Assembly (NCBI RefSeq): GCF_040115645.1
Contig: NC_089561.1
Span: 2,790,001 to 2,854,000 of the forward strand
Origin: Euwallacea fornicatus
Taxonomy: Eukaryota; Arthropoda; Insecta; Coleoptera; Curculionidae
Length of the DNA stretch: 64,000 nt
Reading direction: 5' to 3'
Position 1 is the first letter of the stretch. Each line of letters starts with the position of its first letter. The notes under the pieces are model-generated. The model saw nothing but the letters and a program-made list of their open reading frames with translations, had not been told where the DNA came from and did not search any database. Shown piece after piece: positions 26,201 to 40,100 of the stretch. Both the position numbers and the translations under genes were made by a program.

Positions 26201-27494
26201 ATTCCTTTTAGAACCATTGAGAAGAAAAATCGCTCTACACAGAGCATTTCCTAACGGGTGCATCTCAAACGTAGACGCAATATTAAACGAGAAGGGACCT
26301 TGTACTCCTCGTTTCCAATATCTATCAAGAGATTTCCATTATCACCCACTCTTAGGGCGGACATAATCATCTTTCTCGTATCTCAAACGTACTAGCAATA
26401 TAAAATGAAAAGAAGGAACCTACTTCTGGCTTCAAATATCTATCAAGCGATTTCCGAATTTCCATTATCACCTTTTATGTCACCAGGATCTTATGAGGTC
26501 CTCAATTTATCTCAATCGATGGATATAGGATGAAGATGATCAATTTTCAGAGTATGGTGGGAATGCCTTTTCTTCCTTAATAAAATTTCCGTGCTATGCA
26601 TCCGTCATACGACGGTAAGATGATTCAAGGAACACTCTGATTAGACACAAGTTAACCCAATGTTAGACAAAATTAACGCGAACTAACCTAAAGAAACGTT
26701 TTCCCAAATATTAAATTTTTGGGGCGTTTAAGTGGCTCTATCATAAGTCTCGTGAGAATTTTCTTGAGCCCAGCCTCGAGCAACAGATGGATTATGTTTT
26801 CCATGCAATGAAAAACTTGATTCGTCGGCTAAAATGTTGTTGGAAATAAGATTTCTATTTATAAACCTCTTTTTCAGAAAAGAAAAAATTTTATGTAGCT
26901 GCGATTTTTAACCTCAAAAAAGGAAATTTATTATAAAACGAAATGACACGCGCAATTTGCATCCTTCAAATCAAAACATCCCTTCTCGGATTAAGGCCTC
27001 CTGCCTGCAAGTCAACGACGCCAGCCGATCGTTGACAATGGAGGGGTAAACGGCAGTCTGTCTCTCTCGCACTCATCAATGGCCTAATTGCCTTTTGCTT
27101 GCACTCACTAGAACTCGATGCACAGAGCAGCGAAAAAGGCACTGTATACTTTAAAAATATAGCAGCATTTTCCATAAATTTCATAGAAATATACTCGCAA
27201 AATGGCGACGGTCTTCGTTTGAAATACGCGTTTTGGGCGTTAACGAAGCAACGAATAGAAACAATAAAGAGAAAACTATAAACGCAATTGTTCTGATTAA
27301 AACGAATGCAGCACCATCTAAAATCAACTTGACACTTGAGTAAAAACACCAAACTCGTTTTTTTTCGTTAACTTCAAAGATGCCTAAGTGCCAAAAATCG
27401 TAAGCGCTGCGAAGGCTAAGTAACATAAATTCCGGATTAAAAGCGGCATATTTTGTAAACAATAGAGATATCGAGGTGATATTTTCTGGATATA
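23292..27494. other. Gene-poor stretch with one MITE and a local imperfect duplication
   Basis: No exon is supported. It contains MITE copy 2 (about 24890-25197) and an imperfect direct repeat at 26255-26480 (blocks CTCAAACGTA..., TATCTATCAAG and TTTCCATTATCACC occur twice, roughly 110-120 bp apart). Around 27000-27130 is a GC-richer patch with CTCTCTCGCACTCA, which might be promoter-like, but I could not attach a gene to it. A 128-codon minus-strand frame (26966-27352) shows no conserved motif. Confidence 0.5.
24890..25197. repeat. MITE, CATTTGCCACCA family, copy 2
   Basis: Left end AACTATCATTTGCAGCCACTG, right end GGCACAGTGGTTGCAAGTGAG; these are imperfect inverted repeats of each other. 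It aligns end to end with copy 1 at 16612-16900. The two copies are strongly diverged, so the family is old. Confidence 0.65.
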
Positions 27495-29146
27495 CAGTTA
27501 CTTATAAAATTGACCGTATATAGGGCAAACATTAATAAAATGGTCATAAACCAATATTTCTACGCTTTTTTGTTTTACAGAAGATAACACATTCATTGCA
27601 AATATAAGTATAGAATATATGTTAGAAAAAAAAACTTACAAATATAGTTCCAATTCAATAAAAATAAATAACAAACAACAATAAGCGAAAAATGTAGGCA
27701 CAGAATTAACCGTACACGGCGCCAAATTCATTTTTATTTTGGCTGTAAATATTTACCAAAACAATTTTTTTTGCAAATTCCTTCGAGACCGATAGGTTAA
27801 TTCTACAATCATTTAATGGTTTCATTTCTTTCATGAATTCAAGAAAGGACAAATGAAAGAGTGCAAACCAACATCACGACGCGCCATTTAATAATAAAGC
27901 TTTATTGTACCGGAAAAACTATGCGAGAAATTGGTGATTTAACTGGAAGGACACATTCGACAGTACAATGGATAATAAACTAATACCGTTATCGAGGATT
28001 GGTACAAGACAAGCCTGAAAGAAAACGAAAAAGGATACTTTCTGAAAAGGACGACGGATTTATTGTACGAGAACTAAATATTAATCCGAAGAAAAGAGTC
28101 CCTAACTTAACAAAAGAAATATCCCAGAAAATCGGCAAATCTGTGTCAACTGAAACAGTAAGAAGAGTTCTGAGGAAAAGCGGTTTAAATTGCAGAATAC
28201 TAAGGAAGAAATCCTTTATATCAAAAATTAATAAACAGAAATGCCTCGATTTTGCAAGAAAGTTTGTAGAAAAGCCTGTAGAGTTTTGGAATACTGTCAT
28301 TTTCACAGACGAAACGAAAATAAACTTGTTTGCATTGGATCGAGGAAATTAAATATACAACTGCAGGACAGAAATATAAGTAAAACACGAAGGTGGATCA
28401 TTAATGTTACGGATTACCATGAGAGCGAATGGCAACCTACGCAAAATTAAGAGAATAATGGATAAAAATGTCTACCTTGATATTTCAAGAGCCAATTTGC
28501 GAACAGCCACAGAGAAGTTTATACACGCCAAAAGTGTTTTATTTCCAAAAGGACGATGATCCGTAGCACACTGCTGGAATTCTAAAGCTTTGGTTGATAC
28601 ATAATGTACCAAAATTATTAAATTCTCCACCTAAAACGCCAGATCTCATCTCGATTGAGAATTTGTGATAAATTTTAAAAAATAAAGTGGAAAATTGGAG
28701 CAACTGCAGCAATTTAGAAGAATTAAAACATTTGGTTTTTAACGTATGGGAAAACATTTCTTTGGATGTGACTGGAAAGTTGGTAGAATCGATGCCGCGA
28801 CGCCGAAAGGCCGTAATTGAGGCGAAGGGGGTGTCAATAAGTATTGACTTCTAGACGTTAGTTATTCCCTTTAAACTTCTTCAAATAAATAATTATATGA
28901 TATACACATTTATTGTTTATACGGTTAATTTTTTGCCCACATTTTTCACTTAGTGTTGTTTGTTATTTATTTTTATTGAATTGGAACTATTTTTGTAAGT
29001 TTTTTTTTCTAACATATATTCCATACTTATATTTGCAATGAATGTGTTATCGTCTGTAAAAAAAAAGCGTAGAAATATTGGCTTATGATCATTTTATGAA
29101 TTTTTGCTCTATGTATGGCCACTTTTGTGAATAATTGTAAGTAAAG
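27495..29146 (+). mobile_element. Tc1-like transposon with long (about 215-bp) inverted repeats
   Basis: The left arm (27495 to about 27730) and the right arm (about 28905-29146) are inverted copies. Shared blocks include CCAATATTTCTACGC, GATAACACATTCATTGCAAA, GAATATATGTTAGAAAAAAA and CCAATTCAATAAAAATAAA. The outermost 50 bp are more diverged than the interior. TA precedes the left end. Between the arms lies a broken transposase gene. The two arms still agree well, so the element is younger than most relics here. Confidence 0.85.
27853..28854 (+). pseudogene. Tc1-family transposase, broken by stops and frameshifts
   Basis: Starts MKECKPTSRRAI and stops at once. Blocks then continue as GKTMREIGDLTGRTHSTVQ (first helix-turn-helix), RKRILSEKDDGFI, VPNLTKEISQKIGKSVSTET (second helix-turn-helix), FARKFVEKPVEFWNTVIFTD with the first catalytic D in FTDETKI, QKDDDP.HTA (second D), PPKTPDLISIENL (E of DD34E), and the tail PRRRKAVIEAKGVSISIDF. 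All domains of a roughly 340-aa Tc1 transposase can be followed in order, so this is a full-length but inactivated copy. Confidence 0.85.
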
Positions 29147-31186
29147 TTTTATGATTTTGGCAATTATAATGCCAAACACGTATCATTACATTTGATATTT
29201 ACTGGATATTTAGAAAAACTCTAGACTTCATCGCAAAACGTCGCCTAAAGGTACTTTCACTAACTAAAATGACATATCCTTGGATATGGCAAAAAAGCTC
29301 TTTCTGACGAGCCAGCCTTTCTTTAAATCCTTTAATTCGTTCCCGAGATAGTTTTTATCTGACAACATTCGCAGCGCCTTCCACAGAAAACTTTCAAATA
29401 TATTAAATAATTTCATATACAAAAATTGTGCAGTAACTTTCCACGAATAAAACTGACATTTTCAGTACACCTTTTCCCTGCTTTTTCTCGAGTTATTTGG
29501 CAAGATTATTTATCATTATAACAAATATTATATTTCCGATTTACATTGATTTATATATTTTGTTATTTGTATAAGTATCTGTTATTTTGTATCAATAGCA
29601 TTCTGGATTATGGCTATTCAATTAGAGTAAGTGAAACAACGTACAATTTTCATTCATTAAAGAATAAAGTAGTAGTAGAGTAAAGAAGAAGAATGTAAAA
29701 AAAGTCAACTGGTCCGTACTTGCCTCAAAATTGAGACAAGTGGGTACACGCTTATTTAAAATGCTTTGTCGTCGTCATCATATGCTAAAAGGCAAGATTT
29801 GGAATTAGTAATAATTCAGCTATAAGTTGCTTTTTATCGCATTAAAAAATCTGGTTTAGTTTACAAGTTATACACTTATATACCGAGAAAGAACTTGTAT
29901 GCAAAAATTTAAAGATTAAAAGTTTAAAAGTTGCAAAAATAAGTTAAAAATTGGTGTAAGATATATTTAAGAATTTCATTGCGTATAAATCTATACCGTA
30001 AAAAACAAAAAATTGTTAATTTTTTTTGCAGATTAACAAGCATTATTTATCTTCATCAACACATCTCCCACACTCACATTGCTTCCTTTTGAACCTCTGT
30101 TACAATGCTACACACCCACTATATGCAACTGATACATTAAATACGTTGTCCATGGTCAATATAAAAACAAAAATCGCATTTGCAGACGATGCACAAGTTA
30201 TTGGCACTATCAACATTATCACAATTATACTTCATGGGTTTCTTCATACTATTTGCTACTTTGGCTGCATTTCTCTTATTAACCTTTGTTTAACCTCTTC
30301 GACAAATATTACTCCCGCTCTCGTTGGTAACTTTTTCTGTCCTGCATTGGCCAAATATATGACGTCACTGCAGTCTAATATATACTTGGCCCAATCCCTA
30401 GGCTACCCTTGCTCCAGGTATAAATATTTCCGGGGTATGAGCTGACTAGTGTTTTTCACCAGAGATATAAGAAAAGACTCAACGATTCTTTGTTAAAGCG
30501 TAAACTTCGATCAAAAATCTTTGTACCTACCAAAAACAACAATCCGGAACTGAATATTTTACTAAAAAACAGAGCACTTTAATTGGGACTCCGAACTTGT
30601 GCACAGACCTTTGTTGAAGCGTAACCTAACTAATTTATTTATACAAGGGAAACCCACAAATAATGTGTTACAACTACGTCTTTGGACTGAAATCACTGTT
30701 AAGAATATTTCGAATTATTAACTAATACATTTTTACTTTTATTACAACAGAGGGAACGCGGTAACGTACGTACTCCCTTTACACACTTACCCTACTGCAC
30801 CTAATACAATTTTTTACTTCGGAGCTTCGTATACAATAGCTTTAGAGATACAACCGGCGGCTTCTGTTACCGGAAGCCTCGGTACAAGTCATCTGTAACA
30901 AATTTGAAGATTAAGGTAAAATCAAAAACAGTTATTTATTGCTGTTGCGCTATTCGGATCGTATCTAGCAGCATTAGACCGTGACTTTTACCTTTACGAT
31001 ATGAAAATGATGCCATAAAACTGGTGGAAATTTGATTAAATTTGACGTAGCTGTTTTGTCAATGGCCAATGCATGCTCAAATTCTTGGGTAGGGCTTGAA
31101 GTTTATGAAAGAACCGACAAAGTTATTTGCACGGAAATATCACGACAAAATTGAATACATTATTTTCCAGTGCTGTGAGTTCGAAA
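29147..31186. other. Gene-free stretch before the ERICH2-like gene
   Basis: AT-rich sequence without a supported exon. The 139-codon frame at 30026-30445 contains FADDAQVIGT, faintly like a reverse-transcriptase YADD box, but nothing else fits. The promoter and 5' UTR of the gene starting at 31187 should lie at the right end. TTTTCCAG at 31163-31170 could be the acceptor of a 5' UTR intron. Confidence 0.5.
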
Positions 31187-34100
31187 ATGACAACAGAAGA
31201 TAATGGCAATATATCGGGAGTTTTGAAGCCAACTTCCAGCAGCAATGAAGACCTGAGCGAGTACACCGACGCGGATGAGAGCATATCTGCACCCACGGAG
31301 TTTCTGGCAGAGGTAGGGGGCTGAAAAAAAAATTGTTGATAATTCTCTCAAGCGCAATCAAAGAGGAATGAGCCGGAAAATGTGCATTTTGAGTCAAGTT
31401 TATAAACCACATGAGAATTGTGGAAAATTCTGCCTTTTTTGGGATTTCGAAAAGTTCCAACGATTAAGTTAAGTCTAAGTTAAGTTGTAATATACCGGGC
31501 GTCGAAGCGAACGTGGTTGTAAAAGATTAACATAGAAAATAGGTTTTTATTTTTTTACACCTACACGGAGAATCCAATTGGAAAACTTTTACATGGAGAT
31601 CGTAGTACTGATGGTAATAATGATTATAACAGGAAACGTGTAATCTGCATTAAATTTTGATTTTCATCAGAGATGGTGGCTAGTGAGTGAGAAAACAGAT
31701 ATGGTTTGTCTTTTTCTTATTATGAAAAGTTAATAATAAACTTACCGTGGAAACATCAAAGCAGAGCACATGATAATTATTCTCAGGTTTTTCATTGATT
31801 TTTTAATGAATTAACCCGTAAATAAGTAAAAAATTGCTTAGAAATTAGCGAAAAAAGAAAATTCATTTGACATTGGTTTTTTACGATTATGTCGTTGGCG
31901 ACTTTGCGTTTGTTTCATTCTGATTTTCACTCTGACCAATCGTGGCCTCGAACGATTACGCGGGACATTCAAACCTTTGAATGTGGGAGGCGTTTTGCGC
32001 CAAAACCGCTCTAATTTGAAGATTAAAAAAATTTTCGGACGATGGCCGGTTTTGAGTGCCAAGACTTCTATGTAAAAGTTTTTCAATCGCATAATCTTTA
32101 CAGGTGCAAATAAATAAAACCCGGTTTCCCATGGTAATCTTCTACGTCCGCGATTCGCCTGGACACTCGGAATATGGTTAGGACTAAGTTCTGATCTTAA
32201 TGCACGTTTTGCGACTTGTCTCTCCTTGCACACACTTAGCGGAATTCTTAAAGGGTGGCCATTTGAAAACGAAACACGCACTGTACTGAATAGCTAAGAG
32301 ATTTTATGAAAAAATACTCGGACACGCCAAACTTATTTTTGAGACGGAAACGTTGTAGGTTAATCCCGACTCCCTTATCTGCAACCCCTTAAAAGGGAGG
32401 GTGTTCATTCTCAAAGCCTTAAATGGGAGAGAGAATCCGGTAAAACCTCATTTTGAAGGTATTTAACGTACCTTATAACCCTGCAGTTTCAAGTCTCTGA
32501 AGATGCGCAAATTCAGTTATTTACGTTTAGTTCCTGCACCTGTTTCACTTTAACGCTATAAATTGAATATTTGTTCTGCTTTGTTTTTATTCCGCTAAAA
32601 TTTTGTTCCTAAATACTATCAAAATATAAGGATTGATCTCTCTATTAATAATTCAAAAAAGTAACTTGGATTCATTCTAGTATTAAAAATACTATTTCGT
32701 TGTGTTCTACATTTTAAGTGGTTCTTACTAGAATTCTAAGTAATGTTACAAGTATGCAATGCTCAACGGCCGAAAGGGAGCAATTCATGTCGCTTTTCTT
32801 TGGAAACAATGAAAATGCTAATAGGACGGCATAAATTTTCCAAGAATCAAATCAAGACTGTCATCTTCACGTTAATCGAAAGTATATTTTGGAAAAATTT
32901 CGAGAAACTTGGCCAGTAGGACACCAAAAGCGTTAAGCTGAAAACGCAGTAGTAAATGAGGCTACTGCGGTGGCGGTATAGAGACATGTACTTTAAGATC
33001 CTCCATTAAGTGCAAGAAATTTAGAGGTGGCATTTAGTGTCAAGTGTAGGAGCATTCGAGTAATTTAAAAAAATATATAAATTTCATCCACACAAAATAC
33101 ATCTAGTGTAAGAACTCAATGAGGATGATTTTTGTAATTTTGCGAAAGCATGTCAGAACAAAATTCTAAATGATCTTTAATGTATGTTTCTCAGATGAAT
33201 GCTTGAACGATACTGCGAATCGACAGAACTGCTGTTACTAGTGTGGTGGGAATCCTGCAATTATTCAAGAGGTCCATGCCCAATATCGGCAAAAATTTAG
33301 TGTTTGACCGGGACCATTTTTTTTTTACATAGAAAATGTGTTTTGAGACATGGGAAAATGCTATTTATCCGGCATTAATTGATATAATTGCAAACGTTGA
33401 CCAATAAATGGAAAATCATTTGATATTCCAGCGACGCGGTGCGGCACCTCTTTATGCACTGACTGCTCGTCGGTATTTAGATCAAACGTTTCCTGAGCGA
33501 TGGATTGGAACGATAGGACGCATGGATTGGCCTACGCGTTCTCCAGACTTACGTTTATTGAATTTATTTTACTGGAGTCGCTTAAAAAGTAGAATCTACA
33601 TTACCGAACCAACATTTTTGGACAACTTACGCCAGGGACTCATTAACGAATGTAATCAAATCACTGCGCAGATTATTAAAAATTTTGGAAGACAGTTTTA
33701 ACAAAATCTTTTCTATTGCATTTATATACAGTAGAGGCAAAAAATAGAGCAACTTTTATCATATGTTTTCAATGTTAACGAATTTGATATTGTAATTATT
33801 CTAATATTTATATCCTTAATATGTATTATTATAACATATAAAACTATTTTCAATAACCACACGATGAAAAATTTTATTAAGGAAAATCGTTTTTTGGTTG
33901 GTAAAAAGAAGAGCAATGGTAACAAACTTGTGATTATTAGTTAATTATGCGAATATTTCTGTATAATAATTTTATTGTTTGATACTTAATAATGTCTCCT
34001 TTGTTTTTATTACTTGGAGGCAGCGATTTTTCATCGATTTGATAAATTTACCAATAATAACTCCATTTCCGCTAATTCTTCTTTGAGGGCACAGAAAAAT

Positions 34101-37100
34101 TCTTCATGTTTGGAATATGTTCTCCTTCTAATCTTGCAGTCTAAGATCTCCCATGATTTTTTAATCGGATCTATGTCCGGTGGCTGGGATGTCCAAAGCA
34201 AAAGTTAAAAAAAATTTTTCACGAAGCTAAGCTTGAACATATTTTAGGGCGTGTTTTGGATCGTTATTCTATTGGAAATAGTGTTTTACTGGCATTTAGT
34301 CATCATAATATAACACCTTATGATGCTCTAATGTTTCCTTGTAAAAAAATTGATTCATCGTGCCATCAATTTTGACTAAAGAACCCATCTCGAAGTTCGA
34401 ATAACAAGCCCACACCATGACAGACCCGCCACTATGCTTTACCGTGGGAACAGTGCACTTTTTGTTCAATATTTCATTTGCAGGTCGTCTTACGAATGTA
34501 ATACCATTGGAATTGAAGATTTTAAGTTTCGAACGTGTGCTTTGCCAAATTCTAGCCTGGCCCGTTTATTTCTTTCTGACAACAACGGTTTTTTGGCTGG
34601 TCTTCTTGCAAGTTATCCAGCATCTTGTAATAGCTTTTGTACAGTTCTTGAAGTTATTTCAACTCCCAGTTCCTTTGGGATAGAAGCTTTTATTTCCCGC
34701 AAAAATGCAAAAGGATTTTCTTTAGAATACTTTATAATTTGTTTGTCTTGAAAGTCGGTGGTTTTTTTGGTCTACCTGACTTATGATTGGCTTCCATATT
34801 TCCAAACTTTACAAACCGCTATAATATTCTTATAACTACGCTCTCATTTAAGTCGAAGCGTCTTGCAATGGCAACTTTCTCTGCTCCATTTTTCCATGCT
34901 TTCACAACTCTCACTTTCAAATCGTTAGATAACCACTTGCCCCTAGGTATTTTCAAGAATTACGAATTTATAAAATTTTAACAACAAAGCCCAAGAGCCC
35001 AATTGAACGCTAGAGAAGAATAAGTTGCTCTACTTTATACCAGGTCAAAGGTTCTATTGCTTCCAAAAATTTTAATAAGGATAATTTGCAAAATTGTTTC
35101 ATGTATAACAATAATAAATAACATGGCAATAAATATAGGAATATTTAAAATTTTGAGTTTATTCGTATTGAAAAATAATGATGAATTGAAAAAAGTTGCT
35201 TTAAATTTTGCAATTTCTGTAAGTAGACATTTCCAACGTTTACTCAATTGATTTATAGTAACTTCACTTTTATTTACAAAAGGCAAAACTTAATCTCTAT
35301 TTCTGCGTTAGAATCTAATTAAAGTTAAGTGAAATTGTCGTAAATTTCTAAGCACATTTTCCTTGCGCATGCGCGAAGACTACTGTTTTCTATTGCGCTA
35401 TTTCACTTTGAAACCGATAAGATATCTAAACGTAAATAAGTGAGTGGCCACCCTGTAAAATTTATGAGGAAACGGCGGTATTAATGCAGCAGATGAACAT
35501 AAAAATACTTCCGCAGGACTCGCTTTTCGATTTAATTCAATACAACAGAAGTTGGCGAACTTCTAAATAATTACTAAATAAAGCAATTTTCTCTAAAGCA
35601 AGATTTCTCTTTCAGTTCTTGTCAGCGGTTATGTTGAAAGATTATATCACGGCTTTGAAGTACTGCAAATTGAGTAAGTACCCAATAAACCACTGGACAA
35701 TCGAAAAGCTACATATACGACTCCATATCAGATAAAGTTCTGTATTAACTTTGTGAGCAGAAAAACTTCAAATAACCCTCGATTTCTCGTTGAACCCCAC
35801 AAGCGTCGATATCTTGTTGAATTCAGGTTCCGTGGTGCCAATCACGTGATTTAAGCCTCAAAGAAAGTCTTACTATCTGTAGCCTTTTGAATGTCCAATT
35901 TTCTACTCCCACCCCTCTAAAAGGACTGAAATGGGATAACCTTCGTGAGACTAATACCCAATGATCTTTTCAAGTATTACAGTATGAACCAAATAATGCC
36001 ACCGCCAAAGAGTTCTACCCTCTAATTTTGGAAAAATTGAAACAGAGTAAGTATACCTAAGACATATGGAGCTAATAACATACTTATAGGAACCCGCATA
36101 AAAAATATGGTAGTGCATCAAAAAATCATTGCAGCATATACAGGATGTTGCAGAAACATAGATGCAAATGAGTGCTAATGAGTGCTAATGAATAAAACAA
36201 TAGGGCGGTTCAGCACAAAAAAGGATTCATTATTCGAAAAGGATTCATCAAAAATGCTCGCAGTCAGTTCTTTCCTTAGATTTTGATGAATTTCGCAACT
36301 AAATTGCATATTTTTCATACTGAAAAAAAAAGAAGTATGGCGCTCCTCAATGCTGGTGCTTCGTCCTGAAAAATTGAGAATTGTTCGGGCATTAAATGAC
36401 CCAAATTTATACGGAAAATTTCGCCTTTAACAGAAACTGGAATATAACCTTCAGTGATTCAATGAAAGTGGTCAAATAAAATATAATAAAAATTCAAGGA
36501 AACTCGGACCAAAACTTGGAAATTTCCGCTTTCGATGCGGGGTTTTACGAGAGTTTCCCTCGAGCCTTAAAGAGAAAACATTGCATTGCGGCCGCTATAA
36601 ATTTTCTTTCTATAGAGACAAATTTCTATATAATCTTTTCTCTAAAAACCCAATACATTCTTCTAACAATTTCACAGATGATGAACTTTCATACGACAAG
36701 AAATGTGAATATATGGACGTTGGGGCAATAGTCTTACAAACCGGCAATATTTCATCTATGTATTTCACATAACCGTACAGATATTTTTATTGGCCATTAA
36801 GGCCTTAAAGAAGATCGTTTATCATTCGTTCGAATACGTTATATTCATTTTTTTTGTTTTGTCAAAAAACATTAAAACTGAAATTTGCTTGCTTAACTTA
36901 AAAAAATTATACTAACTTTAATGTCTAAGCGCGCTTGAAACTTCCCCAAAGTTTAGTGAAACTATTGAAAACTCTCGTATTCCCTAAGTTTTCCCGGGAG
37001 ATGGAACATACCTACTCGTACAGGCAATCTTATTCCAAGGAAATTATTATCCGGTCCCTTCACTTAATTAGACCTGCAGTATGAAAGCGTGAGCTTAGTT

Positions 37101-40100
37101 ATGTTGTAAACAGGAAATTCTCGTGATTCAGATATTTCTATTCCTAATGGAAACGACGAAGAAGGCAGCAGCAACGACAGCGAAGCTGAAGACAGCGAAG
37201 CGAGCTCCTCGACATCTGCCTCGGATAGCAGCGCAGGTGAAGAGAGCAGCGAAGGACAAGAGGTAAGAATCAATGATTATCTCATTACGAAAATTGTGGA
37301 AACTGGCACATTTAGTGCAACAAGAATGAGAAAGCCTTATTTCAGTATAAATACGCGTTTAAAATTCATAAGCCTGAAATTATGCATGCAGTCGAGAAGT
37401 GTTTATTTTCTCAGTACAAGAATGGTATTGTGCCTTTCGTGCTAGTTAAAAGAAAGTTTGCATTCTCTTCGGAAATGAGTGAAGACGGGGAAGTGCTTAT
37501 GCACCAGGAATACAAATCTCAACAGGTCACATATATTTATACGTTGTATTGTTCTCACACAACAGCGCTCAAAACTATCAAATCTCACAACTTGTAAAGG
37601 TACGACTCGCATTTTGTTCCTGGCATGAACAACGCATCATATTTTAAAAAAAGTATGCAATTATATGTATAAATGTTAATGACTGTAGAAATGCAGTTGA
37701 CCGAAGGCAATTTCTGAAGTAAACGGAAATAAATTGATCTTATTATTTTGGGGACAGGACGCTGAAGAAGAAGAGGAAGAAATCGGAGCGGGTGTCGGCG
37801 GCAAGGTCTCCAAAGGATCATCTGAAGGTGATGGAACCACTGGCAGTTACTCCAGCTTAGAAGATGACGAAGCGGAAAACGATCAGCTCACAGCTTTAGT
37901 GGCTAAATATCAAATCGACAATGTCAATCTTGGAAACGGGAATAAATTCTGTAAGTGATAATTTAGAGTAAACGGAACTTGTGCCTGAAACAAAGGTTCT
38001 AAGCCTTTGACCATATATTTCTGGTTTATCGCAGGGGAGTTATAGAGTTTCGTAACGTACCATTAAATGAAAAGGACCTTTTAAGTCCGCAAAATTTATC
38101 TTTGTCTCGTATAATCAGCCTTTCACGGCATTTTTATCCATGACCAGCGGCTGAATAAACAATGATGGAGTTGGGCGAAAAACAATTAAAAATTTCGTAA
38201 GCTTTAAAGTGTGATTAATAATGCTCGTTTTAGTTTAAATGCCGGATGAGGGGTGTAGAGGATGAAAGGTTCCCTGTTGAAATATTTGCGAAGTAACAAC
38301 CATACTCTTTGATATTTCTCTATTTAGGTTGTAGTGGTGTGCTTAGGGATACGAAAGGAGTTCTTTTGCAGAAATAATTTGCTTCCAATGAGTTTTTTTT
38401 TCGCTTGAAAGGTTCCTTTCGATGAACTTAAAAAATTCAATTTCCAAAAAAAGACCGGAAGGACAAGAAACCGAGTCCTGCGGCTGAAGAACTTTGTCAC
38501 CAGGTGGTGCCTGGGCGAAATTTTAAAGTGTAAAGCTTTATTTTTCAACAGTTTCGTTTCATTTTTTAAAGATTTTTTTTAATGAGACAACACCGAAACA
38601 TTAATCAACTTAATCGCTCGGCAAAAATTAGCTCGTGAGAACGCACCTACACGTTCTGGCAGGCCTGCCTGCTACTGTATGGGCCCATTTTAATTCAAAC
38701 TAAACATCAATTTTGCATAATAAACGGATACTCAGATGGATGTACCCTCACTCCGTGAAGGGGCGAGTCTGCAACAAAACAATACTTAAATTTGAATTGA
38801 ACGTGCCATCAATTCGTGCACATCTTTGCACTTACTGGCCAGGCTCTTTCGCGTTATGTATGCCCATGTAGTTTCTATCTCTATGAAACTAAAAATAGTT
38901 TTTAATATTTTTGTTAACGCTATACGTGCCTTACATTAGGGGATGTCTCCCGAGACTTCTAACCACACAAAGGAGACCTAGGAAATAACAAATATTGCTA
39001 AAGGATATTTCAGAACTATGGGATCAACCTTCTAGGAATTATTCGGTGCAACGATAGGATGCATTTGCAGTGATTACAAAAAGTATTTCTACACATTGCG
39101 TTTTATCTGTAGAACTGTTATAAAAAATTTCAACGATAAAGTTAATTTGAGCGAATACTTTATTAAAGTTATCACAACATTTCCTCACTAGAATATTAAA
39201 ACGTGACCCAGGAAAAACAATAAATACACTGACTTTCAAAAAAACCGCAACACCAAGAAAAACGCATCGTACACGGTTGAAATTCTGGCATTACGTTGGG
39301 TCGGGTAATGGATAAAAACGATCAAAATATCAAAAGAAAATTATTGCGAATAAGTGAACAAATTTAATAATAATTTAACAATGGGTGGTATCTCCTCTTA
39401 AATTAATACATTCCTGTGAGCGACGTGGCGTGCTTAAAATTAAGTTGTCAATATCTTCCTGCGGTATTGTATCCCAGGCAATCTGCACCTGCTCGCGGAG
39501 TTCATCTATGGTCTCTGGAGGGCGAGCTAAACGTTGAAGTCTCCGACCCATTATATCCCATACATGCTCTATTGGGGACAAATCCGGAGACCGAGCTGGC
39601 CAAGGCAAAGTATCCAAATTTTCAGCTTCCGAACATCTCAAAGTATCGTTGGCTACATGTGGTCGCGCATTATCCTGTTGAAATGTGCTTCCAGGATGGT
39701 CGTGGATGTATGGTACAAGAACCGGTTCTAAGACACTATTAATGTACCTCTGAGCACTTAATCTATCATAAATGAAAACGAGAGGAGACCGACTACCATA
39801 CTGGATGGCACCCCAAACCATGACACCTGGTGTTAAACCAGAATGACGCCTTTCCAAAAAGTCCAAATTTAATCGCTCTCCTCTGCGCCTTCTAACACGT
39901 AACCGTCCATCAGATCGCCATAAACAAAATCGGCTCTCATCACTGAACACGATTCTTCTCCACTCATCCGCCCATTGCACTCTCAGACGACACCACTCCA
40001 GTCGGGCCACCCTGTGGTTTCGTGATAATGGAAGCCGACGCATAGGACGATATGAATTTAGTCCAAAACTTCGAATTCTGCGATACATGGTACTAAGGGA

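Noticed and set aside
26966..27462. Two overlapping minus-strand frames (128 and 93 codons) near a GC-richer patch
   Set aside because: No motif, no consistent splice sites and no recognised homologue; noted only as a possible promoter-like patch.
30026..30445. 139-codon open frame with FADDAQVIGT, resembling a reverse-transcriptase YADD box
   Set aside because: No other reverse-transcriptase block (for example PQGSPLSP or the flanking motifs) is present in any frame nearby; a single short match in AT-rich DNA is not enough.
31838..32281. 147-codon minus-strand open frame
   Set aside because: Arginine-rich composition with no conserved motif and no splice context, inside an intron of the ERICH2-like gene; probably chance.
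36160..36195. Short tandem GAGTGCTAAT repeat as a possible microsatellite or regulatory array
   Set aside because: Only two to three units; too short to be meaningful.
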